This document shows, one piece after another, positions 9,296 to 18,970 of a stretch of DNA of 64,000 nt (the stretch's first letter is position 1; each line of letters opens with the position of its first letter). The DNA lies in assembly GCF_041378895.1 (NCBI RefSeq), contig NZ_CP144212.1, positions 523,001-587,000 of the forward strand. Reading direction: 5' to 3'. The notes under the pieces are model-generated. The model was not told the origin of the DNA, made no database searches, and saw nothing but the letters and a program-made list of their open reading frames with translations. The stretch comes from Dechloromonas sp. ZY10 (GTDB lineage Bacteria; Pseudomonadota; Gammaproteobacteria; Burkholderiales; Rhodocyclaceae). Position numbers and translations under genes: made by a program.

Positions 9296-10975
9296 ATGAA
9301 CCCGCAAGCTACCGGCAAGTACGTCCCTTTTCCGCCTGTTCCGTTGGTTGACCGTGAATGGCCGGGGCGAGTGATTGCGCAGGCACCGGTCTGGATGAGC
9401 ACCGATCTGCGCGACGGCAACCAGGCCTTGTTCGAGCCGATGAACATCGATAAGAAAATGCGGATGTTCAAGACCCTGTGCGAGATCGGCTTCAAGGAAA
9501 TCGAGGTCGCCTTTCCGTCGGCATCGCAGACCGAGTTCGACTTTGTCCGCCAATTGATCGAGGAAGGGCACATCCCCGACGGCGTCACCATCGAGGTGTT
9601 GACCCAGGCTCGCGAACATCTGATCCGCCGTACCTTCGAGTCGCTCAAGGGCGCCAAGCGGGCCATCGTCCACGTCTATAACGCAACCTGCAAGACCTTC
9701 CGCGAAACCGTGTTCAACATGAGCAAGGCCGAGGTGGTCAACATGGCGACCGATGCCGTGCGCCTGATCCGGACCCTCGCCGACGAGATGCCGGAAACCG
9801 AGATCGTTCTCGAATACAGCCCGGAATTGTTTACCGCGACCGAACTCGAATTCGCCAAGGAAGTGTGCGACGCGGTGACCGAAGTCTGGGGCGCGACGCC
9901 ACAGCGTAAGGTGATCCTCAACTTGCCGACCACGGTCGAGATCGCCACGCCCAATATTTATGCCGACCAGATCGAATGGATGCACAAGAATCTGGCCCGC
10001 CGCGACAGCGTGTTGATCAGCCTCCACCCGCACAACGACCGTGGTACTGCCGTCGCAGCTGCCGAACTCGGCCTGATGGCCGGTGCCGATCGGGTTGAAG
10101 GTTGCCTGTTCGGTAACGGCGAGCGGACCGGCAACGTCGATCTGGTCACCCTCGCGCTCAACATGTTCACCCAAGGCGTCGATCCGCAACTCGATTTCTC
10201 GGACATCAACGCCGTTGCGCGGACTTACGAACACTGTACCCAGCTCCCGGTCCATCCGCGCCACCCATACGTCGGGGACCTCGTATTCACGGCCTTCTCA
10301 GGCTCCCACCAGGATGCCATCAAGAAGGGGTTTGCCGCGCAAAAGGCGGACGAGCTTTGGACAGTGCCCTACTTGCCGATTGATCCGGCCGATGTCGGGC
10401 GCAGCTACGAATCGGTGATCCGGGTCAATAGCCAGTCGGGCAAGGGCGGCATCGCCTACCTGCTCGAAACCGAATACGGCATTGCCATGCCGCGCCGGAT
10501 GCAGGTCGAGTTCTCGTCGGTGGTGCAGCAGCATACCGACCAGCATGGCGGGGAAATGAGCGCGGCCGCTTTGTGGTCCTTGTTCAGCACCACCTTTATT
10601 ACGCCGCCAGGGCCGGTGCGCTACCGCGAGCATCACCTGTTCGAGCAGGATGGGCGCCAGGGTATCCGGCTGGTGGTCGAAATCGACGGGGTGGCCCATG
10701 TGCTTAGCGGCCAGGGCAATGGGCCGATCGATGCTACGGTCCACGCCTTGCAGCAGGCCAATATCGTGCTTGAGGTGCGCAATTACGAGGAACGTTCGCT
10801 CGGTGCCGGCGGCGAAGCCAAGGCCTGCGCCATCCTCGAAATCGCCATGCCGGGCGTCAGCGGTGAACGGCACGGCGTTGCCATTGATGCCAATATCGTT
10901 ACCGCATCGGTTCTGGCGATGCTGGCGGGAGTCAATCGCCAATTGGTGGCGCAGGCGGTGCGCAGGGCCGCCTGA
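9296..10975 (+). CDS. leuA: 2-isopropylmalate synthase (long type 2 form)
   Basis: 559 residues. It catalyses the first committed step of leucine synthesis, condensing acetyl-CoA with 2-oxoisovalerate. The start [17 protein letters not shown] and the catalytic motif [15 protein letters not shown] are typical of the long type-2 LeuA found in actinobacteria and some betaproteobacteria. The HMGL-like barrel carries [16 protein letters not shown], and [17 protein letters not shown] supplies metal and substrate residues. The C-terminal LeuA dimer domain (about 430-555) gives leucine feedback inhibition. It is monocistronic: an Lrp-family gene lies upstream and a strong terminator hairpin follows nine bases after the stop. 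Confidence 0.96.
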   Translation: MNPQATGKYVPFPPVPLVDREWPGRVIAQAPVWMSTDLRDGNQALFEPMNIDKKMRMFKTLCEIGFKEIEVAFPSASQTEFDFVRQLIEEGHIPDGVTIEVLTQAREHLIRRTFESLKGAKRAIVHVYNATCKTFRETVFNMSKAEVVNMATDAVRLIRTLADEMPETEIVLEYSPELFTATELEFAKEVCDAVTEVWGATPQRKVILNLPTTVEIATPNIYADQIEWMHKNLARRDSVLISLHPHNDRGTAVAAAELGLMAGADRVEGCLFGNGERTGNVDLVTLALNMFTQGVDPQLDFSDINAVARTYEHCTQLPVHPRHPYVGDLVFTAFSGSHQDAIKKGFAAQKADELWTVPYLPIDPADVGRSYESVIRVNSQSGKGGIAYLLETEYGIAMPRRMQVEFSSVVQQHTDQHGGEMSAAALWSLFSTTFITPPGPVRYREHHLFEQDGRQGIRLVVEIDGVAHVLSGQGNGPIDATVHALQQANIVLEVRNYEERSLGAGGEAKACAILEIAMPGVSGERHGVAIDANIVTASVLAMLAGVNRQLVAQAVRRAA

Positions 10976-10983
10976 GTTTGATC

Positions 10984-11016
10984 AACCGGTCGTTGCTGCG
11001 GCAGCGACCGGTTTTG
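10984..11016 (+). terminator. Rho-independent terminator of leuA
   Basis: AACCGGTCG at 10984-10992 pairs perfectly with CGACCGGTT at 11005-11013, with a loop that can fold further (CTG/CAG), followed by TTTT. It lies nine bases after the leuA stop. The opposite strand could also terminate the convergent kinase transcript. Confidence 0.85.
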
Positions 11017-11180
11017 CCCCCTGATATTTGCGCAAGGTGCGGACCGAGCGGTATCGAGATCGGCTTTCCAGTCCTTGCAATTGTCGGGCGAAGTGGCGGA
11101 GCGAACGGACAACAAGGCTGGCAACCAGACGCTCTGGAGCCAGCATCAGTCGTTCTGCGGCGGGAACAGGGGCGCTCGTC

Positions 11181-12446
11181 TCAGTCGGCGTCTGGCAATT
11201 CGGCAGGAATCCGCAGCAGGAAGCAACTGCCCTGGCCGCCGGTACTGCCTTCAAGAGACAACTCACCGCCCAGCAGGCGAGCCTGCGCACGTGCCAGCGA
11301 GAGTCCGAGGCCGAGACCACCGTGCCGGCGTTGCTCGTAGTCCTCCACCTGGCGGAACTGTTCGAAGATGCTCTCCTCTTGGCCGGGCGGGATACCCGGG
11401 CCATTGTCGATTATCCGGAGCAACAGGTCGCCGGCGGCGGCATCGGCTTCGAGCGCGACCTTGCCGCCGGGTTTGTCCATGTAGCGGATGGCGTTATCGA
11501 TCAGCGCGCCGAGGCAGGATTTGAGTCGGGTGCCGTCGGTTTTCAGTGTGCCGGGTATCTTGGGGGATTGGCGCAGCGACAGTTCAATGCCGCGTTCTGC
11601 TGCGGCTGCCGCATGTTCGCGGATGACCGATTCAAACAATTCGCCGCTGGCGTGCGGAAAAATCATGATGCGGGCTTTGCCGGAACCGATCTCGACCATC
11701 TGCAACATGCTGTCGAGCAAGTGCAGCAGGTTCTTGCCGCTGGCATTGATTTCCTCTGCGTACTCGCCAACCTCTTCGCTGCCGGGGTCCATGCCGATCA
11801 GCTCGGAGAAGCCGTTGATTGCGTTCAGCGGGGTCATCAACTCGTGCGAAACCATGGCAATGAAGTCGGACTTGAGCTGACTCAGTTCCTCTGCCCGTCG
11901 CAGGCCGTCGGCAAGTTGCCGGTTGGCTTCGGCGAGTTCGGCGGTGCGCGCCGCGACCTTGACTTCCAGTGCCTGATTGGCGGTTTGCAGGGCGATTTCG
12001 GCTTGCTTTTGCGCGCTGACGTCCTGCAGGGTTTCGACGGCGCCAATGATTTCGCCAGCGTTGTTGTGGATCGGGGCAGCAGTAAAGAACAGCCAGCGAC
12101 CGCCGGGGCCCAGGTGCGGGAAGAAATCGCAAGCCTCGAAGGCGCCGGGGATGATCGCCGAGCGCGACAGGCCTTTGCCGCCATAGAGCCGGTCGGCGAT
12201 CTCGTCAATGCGGCCGTCGATGATCAGGTCGGCCATGGTCGGGCGCGGCGATGGGTAGAACGGCGACCACTGGCGGTCGGTTCCGAGTACGCTGTCGGCC
12301 GGGACGCCGAGGACTTCGGCACAGCCGCGATTCCACAGCATGACCCGGTGCTGAAGATCGATGACAAAGGTTGCCACCGGGCTGGCATCGAGAATCCTTG
12401 CCAGATCGGTGGGCAGCGGCTGGTTTGGGGCTGACGGGGAATTCAT
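11181..12446 (-). CDS. Soluble PAS sensor histidine kinase, orphan
   Basis: 421 residues, no membrane helix. PAS about 15-150 (ILDASPVATFVIDLQHRVML; GRWLFFTAAPI), coiled coil about 150-195, H-box VSHELMTPLNAI with His near 205, N-box-like ALIDNAIRYMDK, G1 DNGPGIPP, F-box FEQFRQVED, G2 GGLGLGLSLARA. The usual Arg in SHEL(R)TPLN is Met here. No receiver domain is fused and no response regulator is adjacent, so it must signal to a distant partner. It converges with leuA. The 160-base downstream gap holds only the terminator and no gene I can support. Confidence 0.88.
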   Translation of the reverse strand: MNSPSAPNQPLPTDLARILDASPVATFVIDLQHRVMLWNRGCAEVLGVPADSVLGTDRQWSPFYPSPRPTMADLIIDGRIDEIADRLYGGKGLSRSAIIPGAFEACDFFPHLGPGGRWLFFTAAPIHNNAGEIIGAVETLQDVSAQKQAEIALQTANQALEVKVAARTAELAEANRQLADGLRRAEELSQLKSDFIAMVSHELMTPLNAINGFSELIGMDPGSEEVGEYAEEINASGKNLLHLLDSMLQMVEIGSGKARIMIFPHASGELFESVIREHAAAAAERGIELSLRQSPKIPGTLKTDGTRLKSCLGALIDNAIRYMDKPGGKVALEADAAAGDLLLRIIDNGPGIPPGQEESIFEQFRQVEDYEQRRHGGLGLGLSLARAQARLLGGELSLEGSTGGQGSCFLLRIPAELPDAD

Positions 12447-12528
12447 GCGCGTACTCCTTGCTGGTTCCGGTGCATGTTTTTATTCCATTGTAACGCCGGG
12501 CCTCCGCCCTGCGGTGGCTCAAGCGGCC

Positions 12529-13374
12529 TTAATTGCTGCCCTTGAGCGACTTCAGCGCATAGATGTCGAAGCGGCTGGAACTGCCTTCGAGGCTGTGGCT
12601 GGGGGCGCGGCCGGCGACGGCCGGTGCCTTGCGCGGGCGCTTGACCACCACCCGGTGGCTGGCCAGTGCCAAGGCGGCGGCGAGCAGTTCCGGCGCGTCG
12701 TCATCGTTGCCGGCGAGCGGTTTGAACAGGCGCATTTCCTTTTTGACCAGGGCGCTCTTGTCGCGCTGCGGGAACATCGGGTCGAGGTAGATGACTTGCG
12801 GGCGGTCAGCGGCTTCGGCGCTGGCGGCCAGGGCGCGCAGCGTGGCGATGGCATCGGCCGGCTGCAAATGCATGCGCGCGACAATCGCGCCGACCTCGGG
12901 GTCGCTGGCGGCGCGGGCCAGGCCGTCGGCGAGCAGGGCAGCGATGATCGGCTGGCGTTCGAGCAGCGTCAGCTCGCAGCCGAGGCTGGCGAGCACGAAG
13001 GCATCGCGCCCGAGGCCAGCGGTCGCGTCGAGGATGCGCGGGCGGATGCCGGGCTGGATGCCGACCGCCTTGGCGATCATCTGGCCGTTGCCGCCGCCGA
13101 ACTGGCGACGATGGGCGACGGCGCCGCCGGTGAAGTCGATGCGCAGCGGACCGGGGGCGTCGGGGCCGAGGTCGACGAATTGCAGCCCGTCGGGGCCGAG
13201 CTGCAGCGCGAAAAATGCCGGAATCGCCGCGTCGACCGTGGAAAAGGGCAGTTGCAGCCGCTCTGCCAGCTGCTGCGCCACCGTGCTTAGCGCGGGGTCG
13301 AGGGCTTCGGCGCGGATCGGATGTTGCGGCGTTGCAGTGGCCGGGGCCGCCGGGGAAGAAGAACGGCGGCTCAT
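12529..13374 (-). CDS. rsmJ: 16S rRNA (guanine1516-N2)-methyltransferase RsmJ
   Basis: 281 residues. The SAM-binding motif [18 protein letters not shown] (about 112-130), then [26 protein letters not shown] and [14 protein letters not shown] are distinctive for RsmJ, which methylates G1516 of 16S rRNA. The N-terminal ~30 residues are Ser/Ala/Pro-rich and probably disordered. Its start overlaps the stop of the DUF3025 gene by four bases, making it the last gene of a three-gene minus-strand unit (lipoprotein, DUF3025, rsmJ). A copy of the dispersed GTCGACCGTG motif lies inside it at 13231. Confidence 0.92.
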   Translation of the reverse strand: MSRRSSSPAAPATATPQHPIRAEALDPALSTVAQQLAERLQLPFSTVDAAIPAFFALQLGPDGLQFVDLGPDAPGPLRIDFTGGAVAHRRQFGGGNGQMIAKAVGIQPGIRPRILDATAGLGRDAFVLASLGCELTLLERQPIIAALLADGLARAASDPEVGAIVARMHLQPADAIATLRALAASAEAADRPQVIYLDPMFPQRDKSALVKKEMRLFKPLAGNDDDAPELLAAALALASHRVVVKRPRKAPAVAGRAPSHSLEGSSSRFDIYALKSLKGSN

Positions 13375-14159
13375 ACGCCGACCGCCTGGCGGCGGCCCGG
13401 GCGGAACTGCCAGGTATCGTCGTAATAGGCCGGGTCGGCGTTGTCCGGGGTCAGGCCGGGAATGCCGAGCAGCGGCAGCGGCTGCAGGTCGCGCGGGCGC
13501 AGCGGCGTTGCTCCGGCGAAGTCCTGCTCGATCCGTGCCGCCAGGCGGCGGTCGAGTTCGGGCTGCTGTTGTTCGGTGGGCAAGGCGAGAAAATCCGGTT
13601 CGATCTCGAACAGCAGGCCTTTGGCGGTCAGGCCGCGAAACGGCGCGAGCAATTGTTCGTAGGTCGCGTGGCCGAAAACGACGAAACGCATGCAGGTTTC
13701 GACTTCGGCGCGGCGGGTGACGAACAACTCCTTCCAGGCAAAGGCGCGCAGCAGTTCAAGCAACTCGGGGCGGGTGGACAGGATGACGATGCCGCACTCG
13801 TCGAAGTGCGTCAGCCCGTCGCGGACCATGCCGCGCCCGTCAGCCTGCGTCGGGCGGAAGGCGGCGACGTGGCTGCGGGTGATCGCCAGCTTGGTCAGCG
13901 GAAAAGCCAGCCAGACCAGGCCGTTGAAGAAGTCGTGCCAGTTGTCCGGGCGGGTTTCGACCTGGCCGCTCTCCCAGATCCGGCATTCGTAGGCGCGGCC
14001 GTCGGCGACCGGCGGTGCAAAGCGGATCGTTTGCCCGGTCTCGGTGGTGACCGGGAACGCCTCGGCCAGTGCGGCCAGCGCGAGGCTGTCGGGGGCTTCG
14101 GGCAGGCGTTCCAGCCAGGGACGCAAAGGCGCAAAGAGCGGCGAAGCGTAGAGACTCAC
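13371..14159 (-). CDS. DUF3025 domain protein
   Basis: 262 residues. Matches the uncharacterised DUF3025 family: [84 protein letters not shown], and the C-terminal [10 protein letters not shown]. No signal peptide or membrane helix, so probably cytoplasmic. No biochemical function is known to me. Overlaps of four bases at both ends with the lipoprotein gene and rsmJ show tight co-transcription. Confidence 0.85.
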   Translation of the reverse strand: MSLYASPLFAPLRPWLERLPEAPDSLALAALAEAFPVTTETGQTIRFAPPVADGRAYECRIWESGQVETRPDNWHDFFNGLVWLAFPLTKLAITRSHVAAFRPTQADGRGMVRDGLTHFDECGIVILSTRPELLELLRAFAWKELFVTRRAEVETCMRFVVFGHATYEQLLAPFRGLTAKGLLFEIEPDFLALPTEQQQPELDRRLAARIEQDFAGATPLRPRDLQPLPLLGIPGLTPDNADPAYYDDTWQFRPGRRQAVGV

Positions 14160-14581
14160 TTGCGTTTCTTTTCTTCGTCGTCTTCCTTGACGAAGACCAG
14201 CTTGTCGTTCTTGACCCGGAAGGTGCCGATCAGCGTGATCTCGACATCGTCCGGCTCACCGTCCATCTTGGCCCAGCCCTCGCAGGTCTGGGTCTCGGTC
14301 GCGTACATCCGCTTGCCGGCACGGACGATGAAGGCGCCGGAGGGCACGCGGTAAATTTCGACCTTGGTATTGGCGGTGCCGGGGCCGATGCTGTGGCGGC
14401 GCAGGCAGTCCGGCATGCGCGCGACGGCCAGCGAGAGGTTGACCGTCTTGTCCCAGAACAGCGGCTGTTCGCGGATCAGCGACAGCGAATGTTCGGCGCC
14501 GTTGATCTCGTAAGTGGCGCCATCGTTGACGCAGGCAGTCAGCAGCGGGGCAAACAGCAGGGGCAACAGCCAATGGCGCAT
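14156..14581 (-). CDS. Small lipoprotein, function unknown
   Basis: 141 residues. MRHWLLPLLFAPLLTAC is a type II signal peptide with lipobox LTAC (Cys17). The mature part has two more cysteines (MPDCLRRH and TQTCEGWAKMDG) that could form a disulfide, and ends in a highly charged tail ([10 protein letters not shown]). I do not recognise the family. It starts a three-gene unit with DUF3025 and rsmJ, and lies 24 bases downstream of pyrC on the same strand, so read-through from pyrC is possible. Confidence 0.7.
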   Translation of the reverse strand: MRHWLLPLLFAPLLTACVNDGATYEINGAEHSLSLIREQPLFWDKTVNLSLAVARMPDCLRRHSIGPGTANTKVEIYRVPSGAFIVRAGKRMYATETQTCEGWAKMDGEPDDVEITLIGTFRVKNDKLVFVKEDDEEKKRK

Positions 14582-14605
14582 CGCGTTCTCCTTGGGGCGC
14601 TGGGC

Positions 14606-15637
14606 TTAGCGCAGTTTCCAGCGCAGGGTTTCGCCGGCGCGCAGCGGCACGATCTCGTCACCGGGCAGATAGGGGTAGCTCGCCGGCACCTGCCAGTCTT
14701 CCTTGACCAGGGTGATTTTGCCCGGGTTGCGCGTTAGACCGTACCAGTCCGGGCCGTTGAAGCTGGCAAAGGCTTCCAGTTGGTCGAGCGCGCCGACCGC
14801 CTCGAAGGCTTCGGCGTACAACTCGATCGCGGCGTAGGCGGTGTAGCAGCCGGCGCAACCGCAGGCGGCTTCCTTGGCCGATTTGGAGTGGGGTGCCGAA
14901 TCGGTGCCGAGGAAGAATTTCGGATTGCCCGAAGTCGCGGCAGCGACCAGCGCCTCGCGGTGGGTTTCGCGCTTCAAAACCGGCAGGCAGTACCAATGCG
15001 GGCGGACACCGCCCTGGAAGATGGCGTTGCGGTTGTAGAGCAGATGGTGGGCGGTGATCGTCGCGGCCACGGTCGACGGCGCTGCGGCAACAAATTCGGC
15101 GGCATCTTTGGTGGTGATGTGCTCCATCACCACCTTAAGCTTGGGAAAGCGCTGGGTCAGCGGCAGCAGCACGGTGTCGATGAAAACTTTTTCGCGGTCG
15201 AAAAGGTCGATCTGCGGATCGGTGACTTCGCCATGCACCAGCAGCGGCAGGCCAACACGTTCCATTTCGGCGAGCGTGTCGTAAGCCTTTTCGATGGCGG
15301 TGAGGCCAGCGTCGGAATTGGTCGTGGCGCCGGCCGGATAGAGCTTGACCGCCTTGACGAAGCCGGAGGCGGCAGCCTTGGCGATTTCGCTGGCCGGGGT
15401 GTTGTCGGTCAGGTACAGCGTCATCAGCGGCTCGAAATTCAGGCCGGCAGGGATCGCGGCCAGGATGCGCTCGCGGTAGGCAGCGGCCTGCTCGACGGTG
15501 GTCACCGGCGGCTTGAGGTTGGGCATCACGATGGCGCGGCCGAACTGGGCGGCAGTATGGCCGATCACGGCTTCCAGGGCAGCGCCGTCGCGCAGGTGCA
15601 GATGCCAGTCGTCGGGGCGGGTAAGCGTCAGTTGCAT
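14606..15637 (-). CDS. pyrC: Dihydroorotase, PyrC type
   Basis: 343 residues, the usual length for the class II (E. coli PyrC-like) enzyme of pyrimidine synthesis, which interconverts carbamoyl aspartate and dihydroorotate. Metal-binding HLHLRD occurs at 12-17; [15 protein letters not shown] carries the Lys that becomes carboxylated to bridge the zincs; HGE and HITT contribute metal-binding histidines; LGTDSAPH carries the catalytic Asp. The start [14 protein letters not shown] is the family start. Another GTCGAC motif copy (15068) lies within it. Confidence 0.97.
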   Translation of the reverse strand: MQLTLTRPDDWHLHLRDGAALEAVIGHTAAQFGRAIVMPNLKPPVTTVEQAAAYRERILAAIPAGLNFEPLMTLYLTDNTPASEIAKAAASGFVKAVKLYPAGATTNSDAGLTAIEKAYDTLAEMERVGLPLLVHGEVTDPQIDLFDREKVFIDTVLLPLTQRFPKLKVVMEHITTKDAAEFVAAAPSTVAATITAHHLLYNRNAIFQGGVRPHWYCLPVLKRETHREALVAAATSGNPKFFLGTDSAPHSKSAKEAACGCAGCYTAYAAIELYAEAFEAVGALDQLEAFASFNGPDWYGLTRNPGKITLVKEDWQVPASYPYLPGDEIVPLRAGETLRWKLR

Positions 15638-15745
15638 AATGGTGTTTCCTAGCGAGATGGTCGCAATTTTAGCAGTCGCGGCGGTTGACCGTGTGGGCGA
15701 ACGCGCCGGCGGGGCCGGGCGCCCATCGGCGCGGTGACGGGCTGG

Positions 15746-16603
15746 TCAGCGGCGCAGGTTGCCGGTGATCGCATCCGCGTGCAGCAGGCTCCACTCGACG
15801 ATGCCGAGGTAGCCGTCGGGCACCGCGACCACCATTCGCAGCGCATCGACATGGACCAGCGCGCCCGGCCGGTGTTCGTGCCACTCGTGCCAGCCGACAG
15901 CGCGGCGGACCTGAATCTGCTGGCCATTGATCGTCGCCGAACATTCGATGCTGCCGAAGGCGCGCAACTGGCATTGCAGTTCAGCCAGCGGCCGGTTGAA
16001 ATCAAGCTCGCGCTCGGCCTCGGTCCATAGCGGGAAATATTCGCCATCCGCCTGCGGCTTGGCCGCCGCCCAGGCACCCGGGAAATCGTCGGCAATCTCG
16101 CCGGCAAGCTGCGCCATCTGCATCTGCACCTTGAGGTCGAGGCTGTCGCGGCACTCGTCGAAGGCTAGTTGAAAGCGGCGGGTTTTCAGGAGCGGGCCGG
16201 CGTCGAACTCGGGATCGAGGCGGTGGCAACTGACGCCCCATTCGGTTTCACCGCGCAGGATCGCCGCGACCAGCGGATCGGGGCCACGGCCGAGCGGCAG
16301 CGGCGAGGGGTGGAAATTGATCGCTGCCGGCAAATAGGGCTGCCAGTCGCCGATCCGCCAGCGGTAGCTGGCAACCACCAGAAGTTCGCAGCCGTCGTCG
16401 CCGAGTTGGGCCAGATCGCGTTCGTTGAGCCGTGACAGTTGCAGCGGCAGGCCTTGCTGCGTGGCCTTGGCGATGGTCGCGCGGTTGTCGTGCAGGCGCT
16501 GGTCGACCGGCGCGCTGAAAATTTTGACCGCTTCCCAGCCACGGGCCAGGAGCGCGTCGAGAACGCCGAGGTAGCGGTCGCTCAAGGTGATGGCGAATTT
16601 CAT
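15746..16603 (-). CDS. Formyltransferase-family protein (methionyl-tRNA formyltransferase-like)
   Basis: 285 residues. The N-terminal half has the formyl-transferase fold with INFHPSPLPLGRGPDPL, close to the HPSxLPxxxG motif, followed by WGVSCHRLDPEFDAGPLL. The C-terminal part (LDFNRPLAELQCQLRAFG) resembles the Fmt C-terminal OB-like domain. The usual catalytic Asn-His-Asp set is only partly recognisable and the protein is shorter than true Fmt (about 310), so it more likely formylates a sugar nucleotide or amine than initiator tRNA. It stands alone, divergent from the TonB-receptor gene. Confidence 0.75.
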   Translation of the reverse strand: MKFAITLSDRYLGVLDALLARGWEAVKIFSAPVDQRLHDNRATIAKATQQGLPLQLSRLNERDLAQLGDDGCELLVVASYRWRIGDWQPYLPAAINFHPSPLPLGRGPDPLVAAILRGETEWGVSCHRLDPEFDAGPLLKTRRFQLAFDECRDSLDLKVQMQMAQLAGEIADDFPGAWAAAKPQADGEYFPLWTEAERELDFNRPLAELQCQLRAFGSIECSATINGQQIQVRRAVGWHEWHEHRPGALVHVDALRMVVAVPDGYLGIVEWSLLHADAITGNLRR

Positions 16604-16714
16604 GCGGGGCTCAAGGGTTGAGTGGAGAGGAAAAGTCAGCCTGCCGACTTTCTACCATGCCGAGCCGGAGTTGCAAGCGGGGCGCGTGGCGAGAGGAAAA
16701 TGATTTTCGTCAAA

Positions 16715-16731
16715 ATAAGAATTGTTCTCAT
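16715..16731 (+). promoter_or_regulatory. Candidate Fur box
   Basis: ATAAGAATTGTTCTCAT is a near-symmetrical ATAAGAAT...TTCTCAT element typical of Fur sites, just downstream of an AT-rich stretch (GGAAAATGATTTTCG) that may be a second partial Fur half-site. It lies 120 bases upstream of the TonB-receptor ATG, so iron repression of that gene is expected. Confidence 0.7.
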
Positions 16732-16850
16732 GTATTAGAATGCTGATATTGGCGGGCCGCGATCCGTGTCTCCGCCGGTGCCGTCTTCCCTTTTTTCCCT
16801 TTCCGGTCAGCCAGCCACCGCCAGCCAGCCGCATCGTTTGGAGTTCGTCC

Positions 16851-18911
16851 ATGACTTTGCCCCGACTGCGCCCGCTGGCGTTGTGCCTGGCTGCGCTGTT
16901 TTCCGCTGCGCACGCCGCTGAAACCTCGCTCAATCCGATCAACGTGACGGCCAAGGGCTATGCCGCCGGCGACCTGGAAACCCCGCTCAGTACCGGCGTG
17001 CTCACGCGCGACGAGCTCGACCGGCGCGGCGGCCAGAACCTCGGCGATGCCTTGCGCGGCGAGCCGGGGATCGCCATCGCCGCCGACAGCGCGCAGGGCC
17101 AGAATCCGGTGCTGCGCGGCCTGGGCAAGGACAGCCTGGTGCTGCTGGTCGACGGCGTGCGCTTCAACTCGGCGCAGCCAGCCGGGGCCATCGCTTCGTT
17201 CATGACCCTCGGCCTGGCCGAGCGGGTCGAAGTGGTCAAGGGCGGCGCTTCGGTGCTCTACGGGACCGGCGCGATCGGCGGTGCGATCAACGTGCTTCTG
17301 CCGCAGGCGCGGTTCACCCCCGGTGTCGGGCTGGCCGCAGCGGCCGCGTTCGATAGTGCCAGCCAGGGCACACGCGGTACGGCGGTGTTCAACGGCGCCA
17401 GCGGCGACCACGCGCTGATGCTCGGCACCTCGCTGGCCCGCATCGACGATTACCGCGCGCCGGAAGGCAAGGTCGCGCGCACCGGCTACGACTCCGACAG
17501 CGTGATCGGCCAGTACCGTTTCCGCATCGACGGGCAGCAGCAGTTGCGCGTCTCGGCGCAAATCCATCGCGACGAGAACGTCTGGTATCCCGGCTCGACG
17601 CGGATGCACCCGAGCAACCCGGCGCGCAACAGCACCACCGTTCATTCGCCGACGCAGGAGCGCCGCCTGCTCGAACTCGGCTGGCAGAAAAAGGGCGACG
17701 GCGGGCAGCCGCTGAATCTCGACGTTCGCGTCTATCGCCAGGAAATGGAGCGCAGCATCTATTCCTGGGCCAACTGGCTGGGCCGCGACATCGTCACCAA
17801 CAACGTCACCTTCCGTACCGACGGGCTCGACGCACGCGGCGACTGGCTGGCGGACCCCAATCACCTGTTCTCGTTCGGCGTCAATGCCTGGGAAATGCGC
17901 GCCAACCCCGACCGCTGGATGGCCGGCGCGCCGACCTTTGCCAGCTTCGCGGCGAACAATCCGTTCCAGAACGCCAGCGTCAAGGCGCTCGGCGTTTACC
18001 TGCAGGACGACATGCGTTTCGGCCCGCTCAACCTGCTCGCCGGCCTGCGCTACGACACGGTCAAAAGCAGCGCCGACAGCATGAACAACGGCGCCCGGAC
18101 AGGCGGCCTGGACAACAGCGACAGCGCCTGGTCGGGCAGCCTCGCCGCGATCTACGAAGTAGCGCCGCTGCTGCGCCCCTACGCCAGCTACGCCCGCGCC
18201 TTCCGCGCGCCGGGGATGCGCGAGCGCTACGAATCCGGCCTGCGCGGCGACGGCTATTACTACGCCGGCAGCCCCGAGGTCGAGGCCGAAAAGGCCGACC
18301 AGTACGAAATCGGGATCAAGGGCAGCAACGAGCGCTTCGACTATCGCGTTGCCGCCTATTACCAGCAGATTGACCACTACCTGACCGGCCAGATACTGAC
18401 TGGCGCGGCGGCCAGTGCGGCCTGCGGCGCGGCCAACGCCGGCAACTGCAAGAAGACCGTCAACCTCGGCGCGGCGACGATCAAGGGGCTGGAAGCCAGC
18501 CTGCGCTGGCAGGTGGCGCGCGGCCACTGGTTGAGCGCCGGCTATTCGCGCGTGCGCGGCGAAAACAAGGATCTGGGCGAAGCGCTATTCCAGATGCCGG
18601 CTGACGAGTTGTCGCTGGGCTGGCGCGGCGCGCTCGGCGCCGGTGTCAGCGGCGACTTCACGCTGCGCCTGGTCGACCGCCAGGAGCGGGTGGCAACCCG
18701 CTTCACCCGCGGTGCCGAAAATCCGACCGCCGGCTTCGCTACCGCCGACTTCGGTGTCAATTGGGCTTACGCCAAGGATCAGAGCCTGCGCCTGGCAGTA
18801 CGCAATCTGGCCGACAAGAAGTATTACGAGCATCTGAGCGACGGGTTGTCCGGCCAGGAAATCCGTTCGCCCGGCCGCTCGCTGCAACTGCTGTGGCGCG
18901 GCAACTTCTGA
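16851..18911 (+). CDS. TonB-dependent outer-membrane receptor (heme/hemoglobin-type, iron-regulated)
   Basis: 686 residues. A signal peptide ends near ALFSAAHA; mature ETSLNPINVTAKG is the TonB-box region. Plug domain about 35-160 (GDALRGEPGIAIAADSAQGQNPVLRGLG; LVLLVDGVRFN; VEVVKGGASVLYGTGAIGGAINV), then the barrel with YASYARAFRAPGMRERY (FRAP-like motif of heme receptors) and a C-terminal strand ending in aromatic LQLLWRGNF. The start at 16851 is supported by GGAG seven bases upstream; the frame opens earlier but without a signal peptide. A candidate Fur box lies upstream. The ligand is inferred as heme or hemoglobin only from the FRAP-like motif. The next gene, a cytochrome c'-like protein, may be co-transcribed past a weak hairpin. 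Confidence 0.88.
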   Translation: MTLPRLRPLALCLAALFSAAHAAETSLNPINVTAKGYAAGDLETPLSTGVLTRDELDRRGGQNLGDALRGEPGIAIAADSAQGQNPVLRGLGKDSLVLLVDGVRFNSAQPAGAIASFMTLGLAERVEVVKGGASVLYGTGAIGGAINVLLPQARFTPGVGLAAAAAFDSASQGTRGTAVFNGASGDHALMLGTSLARIDDYRAPEGKVARTGYDSDSVIGQYRFRIDGQQQLRVSAQIHRDENVWYPGSTRMHPSNPARNSTTVHSPTQERRLLELGWQKKGDGGQPLNLDVRVYRQEMERSIYSWANWLGRDIVTNNVTFRTDGLDARGDWLADPNHLFSFGVNAWEMRANPDRWMAGAPTFASFAANNPFQNASVKALGVYLQDDMRFGPLNLLAGLRYDTVKSSADSMNNGARTGGLDNSDSAWSGSLAAIYEVAPLLRPYASYARAFRAPGMRERYESGLRGDGYYYAGSPEVEAEKADQYEIGIKGSNERFDYRVAAYYQQIDHYLTGQILTGAAASAACGAANAGNCKKTVNLGAATIKGLEASLRWQVARGHWLSAGYSRVRGENKDLGEALFQMPADELSLGWRGALGAGVSGDFTLRLVDRQERVATRFTRGAENPTAGFATADFGVNWAYAKDQSLRLAVRNLADKKYYEHLSDGLSGQEIRSPGRSLQLLWRGNF

Positions 18912-18933
18912 GCGACGCCCGGCCACATCAACC

Positions 18934-18959
18934 GGCCCGCCCGACGGCGGGCCATTTTC
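18934..18959 (+). terminator. Hairpin after the TonB-receptor gene
   Basis: GGCCCGCC (18934-18941) pairs with GGCGGGCC (18946-18953), followed by ATTTTCT. It is stable but has a poor U tract and ends 11 bases before the next gene's ATG, so it may attenuate rather than stop transcription. Confidence 0.55.
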
Positions 18960-18970
18960 TGGAATCGACG

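Noticed and set aside
10982-11147. A short minus-strand frame after the orphan kinase ending in the leuA terminator
   Set aside because: The frame runs into the terminator stem, has no ribosome binding site and resembles no family; it is probably chance coding.
12529-14159. Long opposite-strand frames across rsmJ, DUF3025 and pepN
   Set aside because: They are antisense shadows of well-supported genes caused by the GC-rich codon bias.
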